Shown here in pieces: positions 1 to 6,148 of a DNA stretch of 19,633 nucleotides. The stretch's first letter is position 1. Every line of letters starts with the position of its first letter. The stretch lies in assembly GCF_047971885.1 (NCBI RefSeq), contig NZ_JBKEAE010000010.1, forward strand, positions 1 to 19,633, written 5' to 3'. Below the pieces are notes generated by a model. It saw nothing but the letters and a program-made list of their open reading frames with translations. It did no database searches and had not been told where the DNA came from. The position numbers were made by a program, and so were the translations under genes. This DNA comes from Tropicimonas sp047971885. Its GTDB lineage: Bacteria; Pseudomonadota; Alphaproteobacteria; Rhodobacterales; Rhodobacteraceae.

Positions 1-878
1 CCGCCGAACTGATAGGCGATGGTGGTCAGAAGCCGGCTTTGCGAGACGACGGGGGTGGCACCGGTGTTGAGCAGGGCAAAGCACCCGGTACCATAGGTCG
101 ATTTCATCATCCCCGGTTCGAAACAGGCCTGTCCGATGGTCGCGGCCTGCTGGTCGCCGGCCACGCCGAGAATCGGGATCGGCTCGCCCAGAAGCGACCG
201 GTCGGCTTCGCCGAAATCCGAGGCGCAATCGCGCACATCGGGCAGCATCCGCAGCGGAATCCCCAGCAATTCGCAGATCGAACGGCTCCAGCCGCCCTTG
301 TGGATATCGTAGAGCAGCGTGCGTGCGGCATTCGTCGCGTCGGTCGCGTGAACCCTGCCGCCGGTCAGCTTCCAGATCAGGAAACTGTCGACGGTGCCGA
401 ACAGCAATTCGCCCGCCCCGGCGCGGGCACGGGCGCCCTCAACGTTGTCGAGCAGCCATTTCAGCTTGGTACCCGAGAAATAGGGGTCGAGCAGCAGACC
501 GGTCTTTTCGGTGAACATCGCCTCGTGGCCGGCTTCGCGCAGCGCGTCGCAGATCGGTGCGGTGCGGCGGTCCTGCCAGACGATGGCGTTGTGGATGGGC
601 TCACCCGTCGTCCTGTCCCAGACCAGCGTCGTCTCGCGCTGGTTGGTGATCCCGATGGCGAGAACCTGCGAGGCGGGAATGCCGTGTTCCGAGATCACGT
701 CCCGGCAGGTTCTGACCACGCTGCCCCAGATATCGGCCGGATCGTGCTCGACCCAGCCGGAAGCCGGAAAATGCTGCGGGAACTCCTCCTGCGCGATGGC
801 GGCGATGCGCATGTCACTGTCGAACAGGATGGCCCGGCTCGATGTCGTGCCCTGATCGATGGCGAGAATATGGGTCAT
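1..878 (-). CDS. glpK: Glycerol kinase, N-terminal part (cut by window edge)
   Basis: Cytosolic kinase of the FGGY family that converts glycerol and ATP to sn-glycerol 3-phosphate, the first step of glycerol use. The minus strand from the ATG at 876-878 reads open to the window edge, giving 292 codons. The start MTHILAIDQGTTSSRA carries the phosphate-binding DQGTTSSR loop at residues 8-15, followed by the family stretches around ITNQRETT, NAIVWQDRR and SGTKLKWLL; the visible part ends in a region with the STYGTGCF motif. The C-terminal ATPase half lies outside. Upstream on its strand is a purine-rich AGGAAAGAGAGAG tract as ribosome site. It is downstream of glpD with a 117-bp gap (879-995) in which I see only GC-rich sequence, so the two are probably cotranscribed. 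Identity is clear; the 3' end is not visible. Confidence 0.96.
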   Translation of the reverse strand, partial: MTHILAIDQGTTSSRAILFDSDMRIAAIAQEEFPQHFPASGWVEHDPADIWGSVVRTCRDVISEHGIPASQVLAIGITNQRETTLVWDRTTGEPIHNAIVWQDRRTAPICDALREAGHEAMFTEKTGLLLDPYFSGTKLKWLLDNVEGARARAGAGELLFGTVDSFLIWKLTGGRVHATDATNAARTLLYDIHKGGWSRSICELLGIPLRMLPDVRDCASDFGEADRSLLGEPIPILGVAGDQQAATIGQACFEPGMMKSTYGTGCFALLNTGATPVVSQSRLLTTIAYQFG

Positions 879-995
879 GGGTTCTCTCTCTTTCCTGCGC
901 GGGGCGCCGCACCCGCCGGCCGCGGCCCCTTTTCGCTTCCGCCCAGATTTGCATGCCATGGCCCGAACCGGAAAGGCGAATCCGGCGGTGCGCGC

Positions 996-2582
996 TCAGG
1001 CCGCGATGGTCCTGCGTGCGTGCATCCAATCCTCCAGTGCCTCCACCTCGGCGGCACTCAGCCGCAGGCCCAGCTTCGAGCGCCGCCACAGCACGTCCTC
1101 GGCGGTGGCGGCGAATTCGCGATCCATCAGCCACACAACCTCGCGTTCGCTCAGGCTGTGCCCGAACCCACGGCCCAGATCGTCAGCCGAGGATGCCGCG
1201 CCCAGCACTTCGGGCACTTCGGTCCCGTAGGCACGGACGAGCCGCTCGGCCCATGCGGCATCGAGGAACGGATAGGCATGCCGGACCCGGGCGATCAGCG
1301 CATCCACACCGTCGACCGGAAAATCGCCGCCCGGCAATGGTGCCCGGGCGGTCCATGTGCCGGTTCCGCCCGGCACATGAGCGGCGATCCGATCGAGCGC
1401 GGCTTCGGCGAGCCGGCGATATGTCGTGATCTTGCCGCCGAATATGTTGAGCAGCGGCGCGCCCCTGTCGTCGATCTTCAGCACATAGTCGCGCGTCGCC
1501 GCCGTCGCCGATTTCGCGCCGTCCTCATAGAGCGGCCGGACACCCGAATAGCTCCAGACCACATCGTCCTCCGAGATCGGATTGCGGAAATAGCCGGAAG
1601 CAAGGTCGATCAGGTAGCGCTTTTCCTCCTCGGTGCAGCGCGGCTTGCTGTCGGGATCGTGGTGTTCCTTGTCGGTGGTGCCGATCAGGGTGAAATCGGT
1701 CTCGTAGGGGATGGCGAAGATGATCCGCCCGTCGGTTCCCTGGAAGAAATAGCACTTGTCGTGATCGAAGAGCCGGCGCGTGACGATGTGGCTGCCCCGG
1801 ACGAGATGCACGTTCTCCCGCGTTCCGACATGCAGAACCTCCTCCAGCACCTGCTTGACCCACGGCCCGGCGGCATTGACCAGCATGGCCGCCTCGACGG
1901 TGCTTTCGCTGCCGGTGTCGCGGTCGCGCAGCGTCACGATCCACCTGTCCGGCAGGCGCTCGGTGTGCACCACCCTGGTCCGGGGCAGGATGCGGGCGCC
2001 CCGCGCCGCCGCGTCGCGCGCGTTCAGCACCGTCAGCCGGGCATCGTCGACCCAGCAGTCGGAATATTCGTACGCCTTGCGGTAGACCGGATCGAGCGGC
2101 GCGCCAACCGGATCCCCGGCCAGGTCGATCGCGGTGGTTCCGGGCAGGAAATCGCGCCCGCCAAGGTGATCGTACATGAACAGCCCGGCCCGGATCATCC
2201 ATGCCGGGCGCCGCCCGCGGGTCCACGGCATCGTCAGGCTCAGCAGCTTCGAGGCCGGCGTCTGGGTGTCGAAGCGCATGTCGGGGCGATAGGGCAGCAC
2301 GAAGCGCATCGGCCGGCTGATGTGCGGCATGTTGCGCAGCAGGACCTCGCGTTCGATCAGCGCCTCGCGCACCAGGCGGATCTCGAAATACTCGAGATAC
2401 CGCAGCCCGCCGTGGAACAGCTTGGTCGACGCCGAGGAGGTGGCCGAGGCAAGATCGCCCATCTCCGCCAGCCCGACCGCAAGACCACGCCCTGCGGCGT
2501 CGCGCGCAATGCCGCATCCGTTGATGCCCCCCCCGATGATGAAGATGTCGAAGGCGTCTCGGCGGGCAGCGGATTCGGTCAT
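996..2582 (-). CDS. glpD: Aerobic glycerol-3-phosphate dehydrogenase
   Basis: FAD-dependent, membrane-associated dehydrogenase that oxidises sn-glycerol 3-phosphate to dihydroxyacetone phosphate and passes electrons to quinone. The 528-aa product is of normal family length. The N-terminal dinucleotide fold shows DIFIIGGGINGCG (residues 12-24), and the family signature SSASTKLFHGGLRYLE follows at 49-64; further blocks are NAAGPWV, the GTTDKEH region and FGGKITTYR near the end of the catalytic domain, then the helical C-terminal domain. I chose the ATG at 2580-2582 (MTESAARRDAF): GGAG lies seven bases upstream, whereas an 11-codon longer version would run toward the operator region. It is the first gene of a leftward glpD-glpK unit and diverges from glpR; GlpR-like operators lie about 55 bp upstream of its start, so glycerol 3-phosphate induction is likely. 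Confidence 0.97.
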   Translation of the reverse strand: MTESAARRDAFDIFIIGGGINGCGIARDAAGRGLAVGLAEMGDLASATSSASTKLFHGGLRYLEYFEIRLVREALIEREVLLRNMPHISRPMRFVLPYRPDMRFDTQTPASKLLSLTMPWTRGRRPAWMIRAGLFMYDHLGGRDFLPGTTAIDLAGDPVGAPLDPVYRKAYEYSDCWVDDARLTVLNARDAAARGARILPRTRVVHTERLPDRWIVTLRDRDTGSESTVEAAMLVNAAGPWVKQVLEEVLHVGTRENVHLVRGSHIVTRRLFDHDKCYFFQGTDGRIIFAIPYETDFTLIGTTDKEHHDPDSKPRCTEEEKRYLIDLASGYFRNPISEDDVVWSYSGVRPLYEDGAKSATAATRDYVLKIDDRGAPLLNIFGGKITTYRRLAEAALDRIAAHVPGGTGTWTARAPLPGGDFPVDGVDALIARVRHAYPFLDAAWAERLVRAYGTEVPEVLGAASSADDLGRGFGHSLSEREVVWLMDREFAATAEDVLWRRSKLGLRLSAAEVEALEDWMHARRTIAA

Positions 2583-2636
2583 GGCGGGCTCCGGAAATGC
2601 GCTTCCCACAAACATCAGGATGCCGCGCCGGTCAAT

Positions 2637-2665
2637 CGATAATGTTCGTTTTTGTTCGATTATGG
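2637..2665. promoter_or_regulatory. Putative GlpR operator, glpD-proximal (direct TGTTCG repeat)
   Basis: This stretch contains CGATAATGTTCG (2637-2648) followed by a second TGTTCG at 2653-2658 that continues as ATTATGG. The two TGTTCG hexamers start 10 bp apart, one helical turn. TGTTCG/CGAACA is the half-site of known enterobacterial GlpR operators. The first element is the exact reverse complement of the element at 2734-2745. It lies about 55 bp upstream of the glpD start, where a promoter would be expected. The binding protein is inferred from the adjacent glpR. Confidence 0.7.
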
Positions 2666-2733
2666 TCTTTTTGTCGCTCTATTTGCCGTCGTCGCCGAAA
2701 AATAAGGTTTGATCTTTCCCCAAATGGCAAAAC

Positions 2734-2745
2734 CGAACATTATCG
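2734..2745. promoter_or_regulatory. Putative GlpR operator, glpR-proximal
   Basis: CGAACATTATCG here is the perfect reverse complement of the element at 2637-2648, 97 bp away in the divergent intergenic region. It ends four bases before the chosen glpR start codon and takes the place where a Shine-Dalgarno would be, so bound repressor would directly block glpR expression. Pairing of the two sites by looping would suit joint control of glpD-glpK and autoregulation of glpR. Confidence 0.65.
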
Positions 2746-2749
2746 CGTC

Positions 2750-3508
2750 ATGGCATTCAGCTTCAGGCAAACAGACATCATCGAACTGGCCCGGCAACGG
2801 GGCAAGGTCACGGTCGAGGGGCTGGCGCGGCATTTCGGCGTGACCTTGCAGACGATCCGTCGCGACCTGACCGAACTGGCCGAGGCGGGGGCGCTGGAAC
2901 GGGTGCACGGCGGCGCCATGCCGCCGGCGCGGGTCAGCAACATCGGTTATGCGGAGCGTCGCGCGCTCAACGCCGGCGCCAAGGACGCCATCGCCCGCCG
3001 CTGCGCCGAGGCGATCCCGAACGGCTGTTCGCTGTTTCTCAACATCGGGACCAGTACCGAAGCGGTGGCGCGGGCGCTGCTGCGGCACCGCAAGCTGCTG
3101 GTGATCACCAACAACCTCAACATCGCCAATATCCTCGTCGCCAACCCCGAGGCCGAAATCCTGCTGGCGGGCGGATTGCTCAGGCGGTCCGACGGCGGGC
3201 TGACCGGCGCGCTGACCTCGGCACTGATCGAACAGTTCAAGGTCGATTACGCGGTGATCGGCTGTTCGGCGCTCGACCGCGACGGCGATCTGCTCGATTA
3301 CGACCTGCAGGAGGTCAGCGTCTCGCAGACCATCCTGCGGCAGGCGCGCACCGCCTGCCTGGTCGCCGATGCCTCGAAGTTCGAGCGCAGCGCGCCGGTG
3401 CGGATCGCATCGCTTTCGGAAATCGACCACTTCTTCACCGACCGGCCGCCGCCACCGCCGCTGGACACACGTTGCCGCGACTGGGGCACCGGGGTGGTGA
3501 TCGCCTGA
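2750..3508 (+). CDS. glpR: DeoR-family transcriptional repressor, likely GlpR
   Basis: 252-aa cytosolic DeoR-family regulator that probably represses the glycerol genes and is released by glycerol 3-phosphate. The N-terminal winged helix-turn-helix spans about residues 6-60: KVTVEGLARHFGVTLQTIRR followed by DLTELAEAGALERVHGGA is the classic DeoR signature. The C-terminal sensor domain has the phosphosugar-isomerase-like blocks LNIGTSTEAVARAL, LLVITNNLNIA and LLAGGLLRRSDGGLTG. The length matches E. coli GlpR (252). The frame stays open upstream to 2597, but the longer N-terminus is low-complexity and unlike the family, so I start at the ATG 2750-2752, even though no Shine-Dalgarno is visible. 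A run of five prolines precedes the C-terminus. It diverges from glpD and converges on the next gene with a five-base gap. The ligand is inferred from context. Confidence 0.9.
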   Translation: MAFSFRQTDIIELARQRGKVTVEGLARHFGVTLQTIRRDLTELAEAGALERVHGGAMPPARVSNIGYAERRALNAGAKDAIARRCAEAIPNGCSLFLNIGTSTEAVARALLRHRKLLVITNNLNIANILVANPEAEILLAGGLLRRSDGGLTGALTSALIEQFKVDYAVIGCSALDRDGDLLDYDLQEVSVSQTILRQARTACLVADASKFERSAPVRIASLSEIDHFFTDRPPPPPLDTRCRDWGTGVVIA

Positions 3509-3513
3509 GAGGC

Positions 3514-4218
3514 TCAGACCATGCGGATCGCATCGCGCGGGATGGTCAGCACGTACCCCTTGCGGGCGATATTGCGCACCAGCAGTTCGCTGACGATCTG
3601 ATTGCCCAGCGAATCGCGCAGCCGCTTGATCCGCGTCGCACCCGCGGCTTCCTCGCAATCCTCGGGCCGGCGCCCCTGGATCGTCGCCTCGAGTTGGGCG
3701 CCCGACAGGATCTCTTCGTCCATGCGCGCTTCGGCCAGAACCGACAGTGTTTCGATCGCCGCCTCGGTCAGCTTGAATTCCATGTTGTTGATCAGGACCA
3801 GCCGCTCCTCGCGGCTGATGATCAGTTCGTTGACCTGAATGCCCTGCCGCTCAACTTCCTCCATGCGGCGATTGAGCGCCGCGATGATCCCCAGCAGCGC
3901 CAGCGCGGTCGCCAGCATGGCCACGGCAAAGACCAGCAGGACGAAGATGATCTGCCGGTAGCTTTGCAGCACTTCGGCGAACGAGGTGCCGCTGGCGGCA
4001 AGGATTTCCAGCAGCTTGATCTCGGCATCCGAAGTCAGATTGTCGTTTTCGACGAAAATCCGCTCGACACGGGTGTTGAACGCATCCGCGTCAGGAAGCG
4101 ACCAGAACAGCCCGCCGGCCGCGATGGCGAGGATCAGGGCGATGGCCGCAATGCCGATATAGAGCGTGCGGCTGCCCGCCCTGCGCGCCTCAATAACGGA
4201 GGTGGTACTGTCCGGCAC
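3514..4218 (-). CDS. Two-TM membrane protein with C-terminal OmpR/PhoB-like winged helix
   Basis: I do not recognise a named family. The 234-aa product shows an N-terminal arginine-rich tail, a membrane helix at about 19-39, an acidic periplasmic segment at about 40-88, a second membrane helix at about 89-115, a charged coiled-coil-like linker at 116-140 and a C-terminal domain at about 145-227. That last domain resembles the effector domain of OmpR/PhoB regulators: FKLTEAAIETLSVLAE, then IKRLRDSLG and VRNIARKGYVL, corresponding to the usual recognition helix and the terminal beta hairpin. Charges fit both ends being cytoplasmic. The start is GTG (4216-4218) with AGGA about eight bases upstream, and it overlaps the preceding gene by 29 bp, suggesting translational coupling. 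Likely a membrane-tethered one-component regulator, arranged opposite to ToxR/CadC, where the winged helix is N-terminal. DNA binding is inferred. Confidence 0.72.
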   Translation of the reverse strand: MPDSTTSVIEARRAGSRTLYIGIAAIALILAIAAGGLFWSLPDADAFNTRVERIFVENDNLTSDAEIKLLEILAASGTSFAEVLQSYRQIIFVLLVFAVAMLATALALLGIIAALNRRMEEVERQGIQVNELIISREERLVLINNMEFKLTEAAIETLSVLAEARMDEEILSGAQLEATIQGRRPEDCEEAAGATRIKRLRDSLGNQIVSELLVRNIARKGYVLTIPRDAIRMV

Positions 4219-4483
4219 TCTTCTTCCTTTCGTCCAGCCCCTGCTCGTCGAAGACGCCCAGCACGTTCAGCAGCGTCCAGCCGTCCTTGGCAATGCGGGT
4301 GGCGATCTGCGACGCGGCGGCCTCGCGGGTGCAGGGCGATTCCCTGAGCCTGATCGTTCCGTAATGAAGACGCAGCGGATCGTCCCGCTTCGCCTTGTAA
4401 TCGGCATAGCAGGCCGCCGACGCCGGGGCCGCAGCAAGCGCCAGCATCACTGCCAGCGCGGGGAAAAGAACGCGTGTCATCAT
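4190..4483 (-). CDS. Small secreted protein of unknown function
   Basis: 97-aa product with a clear Sec signal peptide: MMTR, a hydrophobic core at about 5-19 and a cleavage site after ASA (residue 23). The mature part of about 74 residues has two cysteines (C25 and C51), which could form one disulfide in the periplasm, and the stretch YKAKRDDPLRLHYGTIRL. I do not recognise the family. The longer open frame upstream lacks a signal-like start, so I begin at the double ATG 4478-4483; no good Shine-Dalgarno is visible. Its 3' end overlaps the start of the membrane winged-helix gene by 29 bp, so the two are almost certainly one transcript, and this protein may supply or modulate a periplasmic signal for that regulator; that role is inference only. 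Confidence 0.75.
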   Translation of the reverse strand: MMTRVLFPALAVMLALAAAPASAACYADYKAKRDDPLRLHYGTIRLRESPCTREAAASQIATRIAKDGWTLLNVLGVFDEQGLDERKKSAGQYHLRY

Positions 4484-4664
4484 GGGGCGACATTGGGCCG
4501 GAACGCCGGGACATTCAATAACCGCAGGGCTCCGGGCGCTCTGCAATCGGATAGCAGCCGGCCGATATTGAGCGATTTTCCGGATCCGGGCGAAGGATCG
4601 GCCATCGCCGCCGGGCGTCACGACACACCGGCATCGACGACATTGCGATTTACAGGAGACCCCC

Positions 4665-5321
4665 ATGTTCAAGACACTTGCCGCCTCGGTTCTTTCCGTT
4701 TCCATCGCCCTCACCGGCCTGACGCCCGCCCCCGCCCGCGCCGAGGGCTCCGACGTTCAGAAATGGGTGATCGGCGCCGGCCTGCTGGCGATCACCGCCG
4801 CCGCCATCCGCGAACATCAGCGCGATCAGGAAAAGGACCGCAAGCGCGACAGGAAGAAGGCCGGGGAACGGCGCGAGCGGGAACGCGAGATCGCCTGGCA
4901 GCGCGAGCAGGACAAGCGGCAAAAATGGAAGCGCGAGGAAGAAAAACGCTACGAAAGCTGGAAACGCGCCGAGGACAAGCGCCGGCAACAGGCGACGCGG
5001 CGTGACAACGCCCGCAAGCAGCCGCCGGCGGTGATTCGCCCGCTGCCGGACCGCCGGAGCGACGCATCCCGAAATCGCAACCACGCACCCGAACGCATGA
5101 TCGAACAGCGCCGGGACCTGCCGGGCAGCTGCGTGAAGACCTACAAGACACGTCAGGGCAAATCGACGGTTCTGCGGGGTGATTGCCTGCGCGGCAAGGG
5201 GGTCAACACCCGCGCACTGCCCGACCGTTGCGAGCGCCGCATCGACCGGCCCGGCGAGGTCAACGACCGGACGGCATGGTCGCGCGCCTGCCTCAGGGAT
5301 TTCGGATATCGCATCCGGTAG
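4665..5321 (+). CDS. Secreted/periplasmic highly charged protein with four C-terminal cysteines
   Basis: 218-aa product; family not recognised. Residues 1-26 are a Sec signal peptide with cleavage after ARA. A short hydrophobic stretch follows at about 34-48 (VIGAGLLAITAAA), which could keep the protein in the membrane, so lipid anchoring or an inner-membrane location is as possible as release. Residues 49-118 are extremely rich in Arg, Lys, Glu, Asp and Gln with regularly spaced Trp and Tyr, predicting a long charged helix or coiled coil. The C-terminal 70 residues carry four cysteines (156, 174, 189, 209) and look like a small disulfide-stabilised domain. ACAGGAGA lies just upstream of the ATG. 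It diverges from the secreted protein/winged-helix pair across a 181-bp gap and is followed by a likely terminator. Confidence 0.78.
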   Translation: MFKTLAASVLSVSIALTGLTPAPARAEGSDVQKWVIGAGLLAITAAAIREHQRDQEKDRKRDRKKAGERREREREIAWQREQDKRQKWKREEEKRYESWKRAEDKRRQQATRRDNARKQPPAVIRPLPDRRSDASRNRNHAPERMIEQRRDLPGSCVKTYKTRQGKSTVLRGDCLRGKGVNTRALPDRCERRIDRPGEVNDRTAWSRACLRDFGYRIR

Positions 5322-5361
5322 GCACCGGCCGTCTGGTCCGGTCCGGATATCGGGCGGTGGT

Positions 5362-5390
5362 GGCGGGGGCTCCGGCCCTCGCCATCTTTT
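5362..5390 (+). terminator. Probable intrinsic terminator after the charged secreted protein
   Basis: A 9-bp stem, GGCGGGGGC with GCCCTCGCC (one G-U pair), closes a four-base loop TCCG and is followed by ATCTTTT. It lies about 40 bp after the stop of the preceding gene and before the rnhB start, separating the two transcription units. Confidence 0.5.
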
Positions 5391-5428
5391 CGCTTGCACC
5401 CCGCCGCCACACGGCGTCCCCTGCCGGC

Positions 5429-6058
5429 ATGAAACCGGATTTCCGCATGGAAGAAGACGCCCTGAGGGCGGGGTCGCGGGTGATCGCCGGGGTGGACGAG
5501 GTCGGGCGCGGGCCGCTCGCCGGCCCGGTCACTGCCGCTGCCGTGGTGCTCGACCCGGCGAACATTCCCGATGGCATCGACGACAGCAAGAAGCTGTCGC
5601 CGGGCCGCCGCGAAACGCTGGCGGACCTGATCCACCGGACATCGCGGGTTGCGGTGATCCATGTCGGCGTGGACGAGATCGACCGCCTCAACATCCTGCG
5701 CGCATCCCATCTGGCGATGGTGCTGGCCTTGCGGCGGCTGCCGCAGGTTCCCGATCTGGCGCTGATCGACGGAAAGCTGCTGCCGCACGATCTGCCCTGT
5801 CCGGCGCAGGCGCTGGTCAAGGGCGACGCGCGCAGCCTGTCCATCGCCGCGGCCTCGATCGTCGCCAAGGTCGCCCGTGACCGGGTGATGGTGGATTTGG
5901 CGCAACAGCACCCCGGCTACGGCTGGGAGCGCAACGCAGGATATCCCACGGCCGGACACAGGGCGGCGCTCCGAAATCTGGGGGCGACCCCACACCATAG
6001 ACGTTCCTTTGCTCCGGTGCGCAACATATTGTATCAAGAAAAAACCACAACCTCTTGA
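5429..6058 (+). CDS. rnhB: Ribonuclease HII
   Basis: Cytosolic nuclease that cuts RNA in RNA/DNA hybrids and starts removal of single ribonucleotides from DNA. The 209-aa product has IAGVDEVGRGPLAGPV (19-34) with metal-binding D23 and E24, DDSKKLS at 51-57, LIDG with D114, and VKGDARSLSIAAASIVAKVA with D133, plus the terminal GYPTAGH and HHRRSF blocks. All four expected acidic residues are present. The usual DGN is DGK here. I chose ATG 5429 (MKPDFRMEED) because longer versions would run through the upstream terminator; the Shine-Dalgarno is weak and a second ATG at 5447 is possible. The last codons are strikingly AT-rich and merge into the ccrM promoter. Adjacency of rnhB and ccrM is common in alphaproteobacteria. 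Confidence 0.95.
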   Translation: MKPDFRMEEDALRAGSRVIAGVDEVGRGPLAGPVTAAAVVLDPANIPDGIDDSKKLSPGRRETLADLIHRTSRVAVIHVGVDEIDRLNILRASHLAMVLALRRLPQVPDLALIDGKLLPHDLPCPAQALVKGDARSLSIAAASIVAKVARDRVMVDLAQQHPGYGWERNAGYPTAGHRAALRNLGATPHHRRSFAPVRNILYQEKTTTS

Positions 6059-6071
6059 TTTAAAAAAGAAT

Positions 6072-6100
6072 TTGACCGCGAATCACCTTTGACTCATTCT
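6072..6100 (+). promoter_or_regulatory. Putative ccrM promoter with two GANTC sites
   Basis: TTGACC (6072-6077) and CATTCT (6095-6100) are separated by 17 bp and make a plausible sigma-70 promoter. Two GANTC sites, GAATC at 6080-6084 and GACTC at 6091-6095, lie in the spacer and touch the -10, 11 bp apart. An AT-rich stretch at about 6025-6073 precedes it. GANTC is the target of the methyltransferase encoded just downstream, so expression may respond to the methylation state of the site, for example through GcrA as in Caulobacter. Promoter assignment is by eye. Confidence 0.6.
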
Positions 6101-6148
6101 GTCGGCAAGACGACGCCCACAAAAACGGGGCGCGGGACAGAGGCAGAC

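Noticed and set aside
39..2642. 867-codon open frame on the plus strand opposite glpK and glpD
   Set aside because: Its product has no family-like motifs and is rich in Arg, Gly, Pro, Gln; the opposite strand carries unmistakable glpD and glpK. It is an antisense shadow caused by GC-rich third positions.
5183..5428. 82-codon N-terminal extension of rnhB
   Set aside because: It would overlap the end of the preceding gene and its terminator, and is unlike the N-terminus of RNase HII.
6060..6074. CtrA box (TTAA-N7-TTAA) upstream of ccrM
   Set aside because: TTAA at 6060-6063 is followed after seven bases by TTTG, only a partial match; not enough to call a site.
6089..6148. TTG start giving a 20-residue longer CcrM
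   Set aside because: It would start inside the putative promoter; the ATG at 6149 has a good ribosome site and gives the normal length.
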